Origin: Ottelia alismoides
Taxonomy: Eukaryota; Streptophyta; Magnoliopsida; Alismatales; Hydrocharitaceae
Direction: 5' to 3'
Assembly: GCA_037367405.1 (NCBI GenBank)
Contig: JAZKJV010011400.1
Location: forward strand, 6,756,501 to 6,820,500
DNA length: 64,000 nt
The translations under genes were made by a program, and so were the position numbers. Under the pieces are notes generated by a model. That model was not told the DNA's origin. It made no database searches and saw only the letters and a list, made by a program, of their open reading frames with translations. Positions 1 to 8,189 of this stretch are shown here, in pieces; positions within the stretch are counted from its first letter, which is position 1; each line of letters opens with the position of its first letter.

Positions 1-38
1 GTGCTAGAGTTTAGCGGTCCTAGAGAAGGAAACGCTAG

Positions 39-359
39 ATGTCCAAGAGAACGAATTTAACTGCGGCGCAGAAGGTAGCGATAGTACGCGAGCACTTGAT
101 AGAGAAGGTGCCCGTGTCGACACTCTGCGACAAGTACAAGATCAGCCCGGTCAACTTCTACAACTGGCAGCGGCTGCTGTTCGAGAACGCTGAAGGTTGC
201 TTCGAGCGGAAAAAGAATGGAGCTAACGCGAAGCGTCAAGACGAAGCGGCTGCTCGCAAGATCGAGCAACTGGAGGCCAAGCTGCAGTCCAAGAACGAAG
301 TGATTGCTGAGTTGCTGCAGGAGCACGTCGAGCTAAAAAAAGAACTTGGGGAACCCTGA
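39..359 (+). CDS. IS3-family transposase OrfA (helix-turn-helix subunit)
   Basis: This 106-residue protein has the N-terminal helix-turn-helix of IS3/IS911 OrfA (residues about 8-50, KVPVSTLCDKYKISPVNFYNW) followed by a charged heptad region (residues about 75-105) typical of the OrfA leucine zipper. It binds the IS ends and is the front half of the OrfAB transposase. The stop at 357-359 lies 15 bases after an A7 run that can send ribosomes into the orfB frame. The start is the ATG at 39. Confidence 0.88.
   Translation: MSKRTNLTAAQKVAIVREHLIEKVPVSTLCDKYKISPVNFYNWQRLLFENAEGCFERKKNGANAKRQDEAAARKIEQLEAKLQSKNEVIAELLQEHVELKKELGEP
335..342 (+). promoter_or_regulatory. Programmed -1 frameshift site (A AAA AAA G)
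   Basis: The zero-frame codons CTA AAA AAA GAA near the end of orfA form the heptamer A-AAA-AAA followed by G. A -1 slip here enters the orfB frame, which is open from the slip through to 1474. The diverged IS3 copy at 40-41.6 kb has the same heptamer at the same place, which supports selection for frameshifting. Confidence 0.75.
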
Positions 360-397
360 ACGGCAAATGGGTTCCCCACGAAATTCGCGACCAGGTA

Positions 398-1474
398 GTG
401 GACTACGTTGAGCGCTGGACGGCCAAGACGGAAGTCACTCAAGGCCAGTTGCTCAGCTGGGCTGGGCTTTGGTCATCTACTTTTTGCAAGTGGAAGCGTT
501 ACTACGGTAAGGCCTTTGAGCACAACTCCTGGATCCCGCGCGACCATTGGCTTGAGGACTGGGAGAAGCAGGCCATCATTCAGTTTCACTTCGATCATCC
601 ACTCAATGGTTATCGACGACTGACGTACATGATGATGGATGCCAATGTTGTGGCCACGAGCCCGGGCACTGTCTACAACGTGCTGAAAGCGGCTGGCTTG
701 ATGAAACCGTTGCAGAAGCCAACGAAGAAAGGGACCGGATTCGTGCAGCCCTTGGCGGCTCACGAGCACTGGCACACCGATATCGCTTACTTGAATATCG
801 CAGGCACGTTTTACTTCATCGCGTCGGTACTGGATGGCTATAGTCGATCGGTTATCCACTGGGACATACGCGAGAAGATGGAGGTGTCTGACATAGAAAT
901 CATTCTGCAGGCGGCCAAGGAGAAACATCCTGCGGCACGACCTCGGGTGATCTCTGATAACGGCCCACAGTTCATTGCAAAAGACTTCAAAGAGTTCATA
1001 CGCATCAGCGGTATGACGCACGTTCGCACCAGTCCGTTCTATCCACAGAGCAATGGTAAGATCGAGCGATTTCATAAATCACTTAAGGGCGAGTGCATTC
1101 GCCCTGGAGTGGCACTGAGTCTGGAAGATGCAAAACGGATTGTGGGGCATTATGTGGAGGAATACAACGAGCGACGGCTTCACAGCGCCTTGGGTTATGT
1201 GACGCCCAAGGACATGCTCGAAGGTCGTCAGCAAGCGATCTTCGATGAGCGTGATCGCAAGCTGGAAGAAGCTCGCGAAAGACGCGCGGAGAATCGCGCA
1301 AAGCAGCGCGAGAAACAAACAGAAGCACAGCCTGCTTCACTGTCAGCAAGCTATACTGCAGATACTCAACCGAAGGATAGGGCTCTGCTGGGAAGCAACC
1401 CGAGCGTCGCGCTGATGTCGAAAGCAAGCGTAGCGGCTGGTGAATTGCCCGTCGCTACAGCTGCTTGCTTTTGA
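398..1474 (+). CDS. IS3-family transposase OrfB (DDE integrase)
   Basis: This is the catalytic half of an IS3 transposase with an rve/RNase H-like DDE core: D in HWHTDIAYLN, D in ISDNGPQF, and E in SNGKIERFH. A HTH_21-like region precedes it (residues about 50-100). The GTG at 398 is only the first in-frame start. The frame is open upstream to the A7 run, and residues just before 398 (GKWVPHEIRDQV) match the start of the other IS3 orfB, so translation is probably by frameshift from orfA. The C-terminal 70 residues are a charged, low-complexity tail. Confidence 0.88.
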   Translation: MDYVERWTAKTEVTQGQLLSWAGLWSSTFCKWKRYYGKAFEHNSWIPRDHWLEDWEKQAIIQFHFDHPLNGYRRLTYMMMDANVVATSPGTVYNVLKAAGLMKPLQKPTKKGTGFVQPLAAHEHWHTDIAYLNIAGTFYFIASVLDGYSRSVIHWDIREKMEVSDIEIILQAAKEKHPAARPRVISDNGPQFIAKDFKEFIRISGMTHVRTSPFYPQSNGKIERFHKSLKGECIRPGVALSLEDAKRIVGHYVEEYNERRLHSALGYVTPKDMLEGRQQAIFDERDRKLEEARERRAENRAKQREKQTEAQPASLSASYTADTQPKDRALLGSNPSVALMSKASVAAGELPVATAACF

Positions 1475-1573
1475 CCAGTATGCGATAAATCCCGGGGGTT
1501 TGGGGGCTGGTCCCCAATCAAATAAACACAGTCTTTAGTCCGCTTTTTTTAACCCGTCGCTAAACCATTAGCC

Positions 1574-1875
1574 CTCTCGCGTTTCACACTTCCCGCCTGA
1601 CCAAAACACCTGAGATCGATGGAGTACTGGACAAGTTGACCGAGAAGCGATTTCGACTTGTAGTTGCGATTATGGAATATGGCATGCGGACCGGTGAGCT
1701 TTCCGAATCGAATTCGGAGTTTCTTGCTCTGTCGTTCTGCAGCATGGTCGATCAACCGCTGAATCTATTTTCGCGTAAACCTCGACCCAAGCGCTATCTG
1801 ACAACGGAGTTTGCACGCTCAATTGTGTGCTTGTTCATGACGGGTGCCGCCACAAAAATCAGGAACCGTAAATAG
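1574..1875 (+). pseudogene. TetR-family regulator, C-terminal remnant cut by IS3
   Basis: The frame reads LAFHTS...PEIDGVLDKL then TEKRFRLVV...GMRTGELSESNSEFLALSFCSMV. It aligns without gaps to the C-terminal third of the intact TetR regulator at 22433-23038. The DNA-binding N-terminus is missing because the IS3 element ends directly upstream, near 1573. It is therefore a paralogue of the 22.4 kb regulator. About half of the ligand domain remains and no function is expected. Confidence 0.82.
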
Positions 1876-2011
1876 ATATCTGCGCCTGCCATGCATCTGT
1901 CATGGATGAACTCTAAGGAACCGTAAAAAAATGACCGGACTTATCGTAACAGGGAAAGTAGATTCAAATTTCTCGCGTTTGTCGATCATCATGTCTGCAA
2001 ATGGACGCCAT

Positions 2012-2440
2012 AAGCACTTGAGCAAAAGTTTTTCGGGTCAAAGGCACTCCTTAACCAAGGAGGAAACGGTTTCACGTTTTGGAGGGCGAAGAAGTTTTGA
2101 AAGCGGTAAGTTATTTGTGGACGATGCCTTAGTGATGTAGTGGCAACGAGCCCCAATCAAGGCTCGGCGTTGTCTACTCCTACTCCTACTCCTACTCCTA
2201 CTCCTACTCGACGCAGACGCAGACGCAGACGCAGATAGTCAAGCTAGAAATCAAACCGGCTGTTGTGCAATTAAGAATTGCACCTGGCGGCAAGCGATTC
2301 CAGACTAGCAGCCAAACATACCTTTGTATGTATCCGTTAGTCGAAGCGGTTACTCTTTTAGTTCAACATTGCTTTGCCAACGACTAGATCCAGGGTTCTA
2401 GTATGTGCCTTTGACCCGAAAAGCTTTTGCTCAAGTGCTT
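2012..2440. repeat. 36-bp inverted repeats bounding a 0.36-kb segment
   Basis: Positions 2012-2047 and 2405-2440 are inverted copies of each other with one mismatch; the next base pair (2011/2441) also matches. The segment between them holds two hexanucleotide arrays and no convincing gene. Short open frames at 1931-2140 (+) and 2447-2656 (-) encode the repeat as KHLSKSFSGQRH but resemble nothing known to me. It could be a non-autonomous element or the remains of an inverted duplication. Confidence 0.7.
2174..2233. repeat. Two adjacent hexanucleotide microsatellites
   Basis: Six perfect copies of CTACTC (2174-2209) are followed without a gap by four perfect copies of GACGCA (2210-2233). They lie inside the inverted-repeat segment, in non-coding DNA. 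Confidence 0.95.
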
Positions 2441-2665
2441 AGAGGATTATTGCGGATCGTCGTACCCCGACTCGCCGAAGATCCGACAGTAAACTGGGTT
2501 GGTGTTCTTCCAGCTCGATTTGAGTATCAGTACTTCTTCGCTCAAGTCGTAGATCATCCAGGCCTGTTGCGCTTCGGGAAAGATGGCCACGGCCAGATGC
2601 GAAGTTTTGGAAAATCGCCTTTTTAGCGGTCGCGAAACGGTTGCATTCCTCGACACTTGTCAATA

Positions 2666-2683
2666 AATTGACACGTGTCAATT
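2666..2683. promoter_or_regulatory. Palindromic operator upstream of blaI
   Basis: AATTGACACGTGTCAATT is an 18-bp perfect palindrome directly upstream of the BlaI-like reading frame, and a partial second site (GACACTTGTCAA) lies at 2652-2663. BlaI/MecI repressors autoregulate through dyad operators of this kind (family knowledge), so this is probably the operator of the adjacent operon. Confidence 0.6.
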
Positions 2684-2701
2684 TGATAGCACGCTACCGA
2701 G

Positions 2702-3098
2702 GTGCATATATCAGACAAAGTTCCAAGGGAACTAGCCCCCGCGAACAACAAATCATGGCCGTGGTTTGTAAGCTCAAGCGTGCGTCAGTCGCTCAAGTCC
2801 GCGAGGGCTTGCAAGATCCCCCAGCTACTCGGCGGTAAGAACCATGCTGGGACAAGTTGAGAAAAAGGGGTTGTTGAAAAGAGACCGCAGCGATGTTACC
2901 CACATCTATTCCCCAGCGGCTTCCAATAGATCCGTAGCCAGGTCGGCCGTACGACGATTGCTAGACGTCTTCTTCCCTAATCAACCTGCGGCTGCTATCG
3001 CAGCCCTAATCGACGAGTCTGCCAAAGACCTTACGAACTCTGAGCTAGATGAACTCCGCACAGCAATTGAGAAAGCCAAATCAAAGGGCAAGTCATGA
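2702..3098 (+). pseudogene. BlaI/MecI/CopY-family repressor, frameshifted
   Basis: The winged-helix repressor frame is recognisable as SPREQQIMAVVCKLKRASVAQVREGL, then PSYSAVRTMLGQVEKKGLL, then a C-terminal dimerisation helix. The second block lies one frame away from the first. A run of five C at 2818-2822 appears one base short; with six, the family motif reads through. A further shift near 2735-2740 may separate the GTG at 2702 (reading HISDKVPREL) from SPREQQ. The 3' part (2844-3098) is open and overlaps the next gene by ATGA at 3095. A sequencing error in the C run is possible. Confidence 0.75.
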
Positions 3099-6000
3099 AT
3101 ATCTGGATCGACAACGCTCAACTCGGCAGCGCACTGCTGAAGGGAACTGGCATACTTTTCACAACCGTTCTAGCCACATGCCTGATGCGAAAAGCATCTG
3201 CTGCGAGTCAATTTCGAGTGGCTGGCAAACTCGATATCGCTCGTCGAATACGCTGCGCGCTCGATGGTACCCGAGTCCGAGCACCATTTGGAAAACTCGC
3301 ATTTTCATCGACGGTTGGCGTGGCGTTAGTTTTTAGTTTGGCAATTGGAACTGTTCAACTTCGTACAGGCGCGGCCGAACTGCAAGATGAAACGGGTACA
3401 CCGGCTGGCGAGCCAAAAGGGACGCTAGAAGATAAGCCTACCGAAAGCCATGCCGACCCACAGCCACAGGATGCGGTTGATGAAGAAGCCCGGTCAATGC
3501 TTATTCGAGTCTTAGACGAACAATCCAAACCGCTAGAGGGAGTCGACGTTTACGTTACTGGCATCGATTACCAGCGACGCGGAGGAATCGGAAACCTGCC
3601 ACGTATCCACTATCCCACGGACGCGAAAGGAACAACCCTCATAAAATTCCGTGAAGGCAAGCTGAGTCTTCAGCTCTGGCCTCGCCTTCCAGGTTATGTC
3701 CCACAGTACGCCAAGTTTGACGAGAACAAACTTTCGATGCCATATGAATACACGTTCCACTTCGAGAGGGGAGAACGTTTGGCCGGGCGGATCATAGACA
3801 CCACAGGCAAGCCAATTGCCAATGCCACCGTTCAAGTACGAACCGATGGCGAGGTGGCATTGAATGAACGGGCTCAACAAAGCAAGCCACCAGCCCAATG
3901 TAGCGGCTGGCTAGCGGACGATGAATTGGCGAAAACAGACGCTGACGGTAAATGGGAAGTTCTCAATGCGCCTTCGCTCGCGCGAAATCCCAAACTCCAA
4001 TTTGAACTGCTAGTCGATCATCCTGACTTTGCAGGCGATAGAAAGTGGGGGAGTTACCAGGCAAAGCAGGGTATCACCACTGAGCAACTGAGAAAGGGAA
4101 CTGCTACCTTGGTCATGGACCGCGGAGTCGCTCTACGCGGAACAATAACCGACCGCGCTGGCGTACCAGTGACGAAGGGCCTGGTCATCTGGCATTCAGA
4201 TCCTTACTTCGCCACTGGTGTCAATGAGGTACCCATTCAGTCAGATGGCACCTTTCAACTTCCCAATTTGGTTCCTGGCAAGTATCCAATCACGGTCTTG
4301 GCTCCCGGATTCGCCCCTGAACAACGTGAGGTTGACTTAAGCCACGGAACACAACCGTGTGATTTTCAGCTGGCGCCTGGAAATCCCATACGCATCGAGA
4401 TTGTCGACTCAGCCGGAAACCCGATCCCCAACGCAAGCGTTTCGTTTGGAAGAGACGGATGGCGTGGTACTAGTGCAATCTATAATGAAGATCATCCAAA
4501 TGTGCCGGACTCGGGTATCCCGCGACGAGCCGACGATCGCGGCGTTTACGTGTGGGACTGGGCACCGTCGGACGGAGTCCAATACAGCATCTATAAATCT
4601 GGTTATGATTCAAAATCGATAACCCTGGTCGCCAAAGCCGATGCACATCGCGTTGTCCTTACGGCCCCGATAAGAATCTCCGGCAATGTGGTGGACGCTG
4701 AGACTGGCAATCCCGTTGACGACTTCAGGGTCATGCGTGTCAAAGCCATTAGCCCTGATTTCTACTCGACGGACTTCCAAGAAGACAACGTTGCTACCGG
4801 CAAGCATGGCAGATATGAAATTCAAATAAACTCGTATGGGGAGTCGACGGATCGGTTCCGGGTAAGGATCGAGGCTGATGGATACCGTACCGCCTTGGGG
4901 CGTCTGTCGTTGGCCGCAGGCGATCCGCCGTTGGTGGAGGACTTTCGATTGGAGCCCGCCGCTCCTCTGGTCGGTCGAGTCCTTTCCCCGGATCGAAGCC
5001 CCGCTACCAGGTTCGAAGTGGCAATAGGGACAGCAACCTTCGCTTCACGGTTTGATCTGGAAAGTCCTGACACGCGATTCGGCAAGGCATTCAAAGTCGA
5101 GGGAACAAGTAGTTTTAAAGTGGCCGCATCCTTCGAGCCGCAGAGGATTCGTATCTTTAACGACGAAGGATTCGCTGAACTGGTCTTGAGTCCGGAGCAA
5201 AAAGAGATTGGCGAAGTACTCCTTCAGCCTTATGCCAATGTGTCGGGGCGTTTGATGCAGGGCAGTGCTCCCATTGGCAATGAAGCTATTTACTTCACAC
5301 CTTTGGTTCAGCGGCGCCTTACTGAGGCTAGATTCCAAGACAGCTTTGTCACTACGACAGATCCAGAAGGCAATTTTGATTTTGGACGTCTGCCACCAAT
5401 GTTGGGATATGTCGGTGCATCCCTTGGTCCCTGGCGCGATTCAAGTTTGACATCCAGTCAGTCCATACCGCTCGACTTGCAGCCAGGTGATCGTGAACAA
5501 ATTGTGTTAGGCGGCCAAGGCGCCACCATTTCCGGCCGTGTTGTCGCACAGGGCAGAAGCGATGATAAGTTCTCAAAGCAATGGTCGCTAAACTGGCTCG
5601 TCAGTCGCCGAGTTGGAGTGAGCCTGCCGTCTGATGCCACGCCACTGAGCATTCCAGCTACTCATGGACCCATTGAGAGTGCGTGGCTCAGGCATACTGA
5701 TTTTCCTTCATGGCTAGCCACAAAGGAGAGGCATTACGTGAAGTTGCGCCAGGACGGTTACTTCAAAATTCACGGGGTTGAACCTGGCGATTACGATTTA
5801 GTGATTCAGCTTTACGATCAACCGGCCGGCTGCCTCGTCGAAGCGGTGGGAACTCGTATCGTTCCCCTCACTGTCCCCCTGGAGCAGACTCGCGCAGGCG
5901 AGCTCGATCTAAACATAGTCGAGGTTGAGTGCCTATCGGGACCGCGACCTGGCTCTGACATGCGTGCTTACCAGTTCGTCAATGCTGCAGGTCAAGTCGT

Positions 6001-6358
6001 CTCGGTGAACGATCTGGCCGGAAATCATGTGCTGCTACACGTTTGGGCCAGCTGGTGCGGTCCGTGCCTGGCTTCCATGCCACAACTCAAGTCAGACATC
6101 GCTGAACGGGAGGCAGACCGATTGGTTGCAGTGGGTATCAACGTTGACGTGGACAAGCAACAGGGGCAAGCCCTTGCGAAAAATCTTGAGCTTAATTGGG
6201 CGCAGAACTTCTTAGGTGACAATTCTGATCTTATGCGTCAGTTGGCGGTCAGTTCCGTGCCCGCCTATTACCTCATCGGCCCTGACGGCAAGTTAGTAGC
6301 TTCTTCGGGCGACTGGAAGGAAATCAGACAAGTATTGGAGAATGTAACCAAGCCTTGA
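3095..6358 (+). CDS. M56-derived membrane protein with carboxypeptidase-regulatory-like repeats and a C-terminal thioredoxin domain
   Basis: 1087 residues. Residues 1-35 resemble the first membrane segment of an M56 (BlaR1-like) peptidase. Residues about 50-95 resemble the segment after the M56 peptidase core plus a membrane helix. The zinc-binding HExxH core expected between them is absent. Residues about 125-900 are several carboxypeptidase-regulatory-like beta domains (forms such as GRIIDTTGKPIANATV). Residues about 960-1087 are a TlpA-like thioredoxin fold with WCGPC near 985. The gene overlaps the blaI stop by ATGA, as BlaI-M56 pairs usually do. Exported orientation is likely. Proteolytic signalling is unlikely without the core; a redox or structural envelope role is inferred. 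Confidence 0.75.
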   Translation: MNIWIDNAQLGSALLKGTGILFTTVLATCLMRKASAASQFRVAGKLDIARRIRCALDGTRVRAPFGKLAFSSTVGVALVFSLAIGTVQLRTGAAELQDETGTPAGEPKGTLEDKPTESHADPQPQDAVDEEARSMLIRVLDEQSKPLEGVDVYVTGIDYQRRGGIGNLPRIHYPTDAKGTTLIKFREGKLSLQLWPRLPGYVPQYAKFDENKLSMPYEYTFHFERGERLAGRIIDTTGKPIANATVQVRTDGEVALNERAQQSKPPAQCSGWLADDELAKTDADGKWEVLNAPSLARNPKLQFELLVDHPDFAGDRKWGSYQAKQGITTEQLRKGTATLVMDRGVALRGTITDRAGVPVTKGLVIWHSDPYFATGVNEVPIQSDGTFQLPNLVPGKYPITVLAPGFAPEQREVDLSHGTQPCDFQLAPGNPIRIEIVDSAGNPIPNASVSFGRDGWRGTSAIYNEDHPNVPDSGIPRRADDRGVYVWDWAPSDGVQYSIYKSGYDSKSITLVAKADAHRVVLTAPIRISGNVVDAETGNPVDDFRVMRVKAISPDFYSTDFQEDNVATGKHGRYEIQINSYGESTDRFRVRIEADGYRTALGRLSLAAGDPPLVEDFRLEPAAPLVGRVLSPDRSPATRFEVAIGTATFASRFDLESPDTRFGKAFKVEGTSSFKVAASFEPQRIRIFNDEGFAELVLSPEQKEIGEVLLQPYANVSGRLMQGSAPIGNEAIYFTPLVQRRLTEARFQDSFVTTTDPEGNFDFGRLPPMLGYVGASLGPWRDSSLTSSQSIPLDLQPGDREQIVLGGQGATISGRVVAQGRSDDKFSKQWSLNWLVSRRVGVSLPSDATPLSIPATHGPIESAWLRHTDFPSWLATKERHYVKLRQDGYFKIHGVEPGDYDLVIQLYDQPAGCLVEAVGTRIVPLTVPLEQTRAGELDLNIVEVECLSGPRPGSDMRAYQFVNAAGQVVSVNDLAGNHVLLHVWASWCGPCLASMPQLKSDIAEREADRLVAVGINVDVDKQQGQALAKNLELNWAQNFLGDNSDLMRQLAVSSVPAYYLIGPDGKLVASSGDWKEIRQVLENVTKP

Positions 6359-6581
6359 TGGAGAAAACAAAATGAGCTTTGGCAGTTGCCGCAGAGGCTG
6401 TTGATGACCAAAGTTGCGAATTTCATTACAATTTCGCTTGGGGTTACATAACGACCGATCAAAAGCAGCCACATGCTTCAGATTTAGCAGATGGTTGTTT
6501 GCTCCATTCTGAGTGATCGCCGAGACTGGCTGATACCTCACAGAGTGTCTGTCTACTTATCCTTATCTTGAAAGGGTCGAC

Positions 6582-7631
6582 ATGCGCAAAACTCTTTGCT
6601 TCTTGGCTGTACTTTGTGTCGGGCTATTCGCAACTCCTTCTGCTAGTCCCTGTACCCGAGTTCTTTGGGCACCTGAAGGAGGGCACGTCTACGTTGGTCG
6701 TACCAATGATTGGACCGGTAAAGTTGACTCCGCTTTCCGGCTGTTCCCGCGCGGCATCGAACGTGTGGGAGCGGTCAAACAGAACCCTCACACGTGGACA
6801 TCGAAGTACGGCAGCGTGGCACTTACTGCGTACGATAACGCGACGCATCAAGGAGTGAATGAGAAGGGCCTGAGTGTGCACGTTCTTTACCTGGCCGAAG
6901 TTTGTGATTTCGGCAAGCGTGATCCCAAACGAGAAGGTATAGGCGTCTTGCAGTGGGCACAGTACTACCTGGATAACTATGCAACAGTCGCCGAAGCTGT
7001 CGAAGCCCACAAGTCTATCGCGTTTCAAATCGAACCAATCGTGTTGCCAAACGGTGCGCCAACCATGTTGCACGTGTCCATCGAGGACAAGTCTGGTGAC
7101 TCAGCTGTTATCGAGTACATCGGTGGCAAAGCGGAGATCCATCACGACCGACGTTACACCGTGATGACGAACGAGCCGGTGTATCAAAAGCAAATCGAAA
7201 ACTTGAAACAGTATCGCACATTCGGTGGCGACAAGCCTCTGCCTGGCGAACGGAAATCGATGGACCGCTTTGTTCGTGCCGCGGTCTATGTGAATGCCTT
7301 ACCCAAACCATCCACCCCTGGTGAAGGTGCAGCGTACATCATGAGCGTGATGCGAAACACATCGGTACCGTTTGGCTTGGGCGATCCAGAGAAACCGAAC
7401 ATCTCGCCGACGTACTTTCGAACGGTTGTAGACCTTACGGCTGGAAAGTACTACTTCGAAAGCACTCTAGCGCCCAATGTTGTCTGGATCGATACCAGCA
7501 AACTCGACTTTACCAAGGGGCAGGACGAGCAAGAGTTGCAGGTTGAGAAAAGGATTATGGAACTCCACGGCGACGTGACTGATCAATTCCGAAAGGTCAA
7601 ACCACTCGTCTTTGGAGTGAACCACGAGTGA
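6582..7631 (+). CDS. Choloylglycine hydrolase / penicillin V acylase family Ntn hydrolase, secreted
   Basis: 349 residues with a signal peptide (residues 1-23) ending just before Cys24 (ASPC|TRVLW), which would become the N-terminal nucleophile. Relative to Cys24 as position 1, Arg40 is 17 and Asp43 is 20, matching the Cys1/Arg17/Asp20 active site known for this family. An Asn in VMTNEP and a downstream Arg (SMDRFVR) fit the remaining catalytic positions. The family cleaves linear amides such as bile-salt conjugates, penicillin V and acyl-homoserine lactones; the substrate cannot be told here. The ATG at 6582 follows an AAAGGG-type ribosome site. It appears to be a single-gene unit. Confidence 0.85.
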   Translation: MRKTLCFLAVLCVGLFATPSASPCTRVLWAPEGGHVYVGRTNDWTGKVDSAFRLFPRGIERVGAVKQNPHTWTSKYGSVALTAYDNATHQGVNEKGLSVHVLYLAEVCDFGKRDPKREGIGVLQWAQYYLDNYATVAEAVEAHKSIAFQIEPIVLPNGAPTMLHVSIEDKSGDSAVIEYIGGKAEIHHDRRYTVMTNEPVYQKQIENLKQYRTFGGDKPLPGERKSMDRFVRAAVYVNALPKPSTPGEGAAYIMSVMRNTSVPFGLGDPEKPNISPTYFRTVVDLTAGKYYFESTLAPNVVWIDTSKLDFTKGQDEQELQVEKRIMELHGDVTDQFRKVKPLVFGVNHE

Positions 7632-7697
7632 TTCGGGACGCTGTCGACATTGGAGCCGGCATTGACGAAATACGTGCAGAAGCATATCGTTAATCGA

Positions 7698-7723
7698 CGA
7701 TAAGCATTTCGTTGCGATAAGCA
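7698..7723. promoter_or_regulatory. Direct repeat upstream of arsR, possible operator
   Basis: CGATAAGCA occurs twice (7698-7706 and 7715-7723), 17 bases apart, directly before the ars operon. It may form part of the ArsR binding or promoter region. This is inferred from position only. Confidence 0.25.
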
Positions 7724-7747
7724 AGTCAATTGAAAGGCTCTCAAGCG

Positions 7748-8083
7748 ATGGTCCGAATCAAGGCGGAAGCCCAGAAATGCTGCAACACCAGCGAGAAACT
7801 GTCACTGCCCGATGTCGCTTGGGCTGGAGACCTGGCCAAACTTACCTGGGCATTAGCCCACCCTGCGCGGGTACGGATTGTGCGATTGTTGCTCAACCGA
7901 ACCTCTTGCATATGCGGAGAGATCGTGGAGGAAATGCCATTGGCTCAATCCACAGTTTCCCAGCACCTGAAAATTCTGAAGGAAACCGGTTTAGTGCAGG
8001 GCGAGATCGACGGACCACGGGTTTGCTACTGCATCAACAAAGAGGCAATGTCCAAATTGAAAAGGCTTGTCGCGGACTTGTAA
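7748..8083 (+). CDS. arsR: ArsR-family arsenite-responsive repressor
   Basis: About 111 residues with the winged helix of ArsR/SmtB repressors. The As(III)-sensing pair lies in the alpha-3 helix (SCICGEIV), the recognition helix follows ([19 protein letters not shown]), and an extra Cys pair lies near the N-terminus (KCCN). It should repress the downstream arsM-arsD/arsA genes until arsenite or antimonite binds. The ATG at 7748 is preferred over a TTG at 7730 because GAAAGG lies 11 bases upstream of it. It is the first gene of the arsenic cluster. Confidence 0.88.
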   Translation: MVRIKAEAQKCCNTSEKLSLPDVAWAGDLAKLTWALAHPARVRIVRLLLNRTSCICGEIVEEMPLAQSTVSQHLKILKETGLVQGEIDGPRVCYCINKEAMSKLKRLVADL

Positions 8084-8189
8084 GAACAGGAATTGAGCGC
8101 CGGTGGGTGCTCATTAGTAACCAACACAAAAAATTTTACCCAAGCCTATCGTACTTCGGCGATAGCCGATGGGTTGCAAGGAGCCCACA

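Larger units (their letters stand above)
1..1573 (+). mobile_element. IS3-family insertion sequence, copy A
   Basis: The element carries an orfA/orfB pair with a slippery site between them. The left end lies at or just before the window start. Near it, TTTAGCGGTCC resembles the reverse complement of the right end (TTTAGCGACGG, near 1555-1567), so the right end is placed near 1568-1573. Immediately downstream, from about 1574, the sequence reads as the interior of a tetR gene, so the element interrupted that gene. A 5'-truncated second copy lies at 56200-57279 and a more diverged 3' fragment at 51013-51390. Confidence 0.85.

Noticed and set aside
473..1075. 200-codon minus-strand frame inside IS3 orfB
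   Set aside because: Shadow of the strongly coding transposase strand; the same shadow recurs at 56167-56745.
2285..2335. CATAC/GTATG hairpin as a terminator
   Set aside because: Five-base stem, no T run and no gene ending nearby.
8145..8164. CTATCG/CGATAG inverted repeat before arsM as a terminator or second ArsR site
   Set aside because: Six-base stem only; not enough to assign a role.
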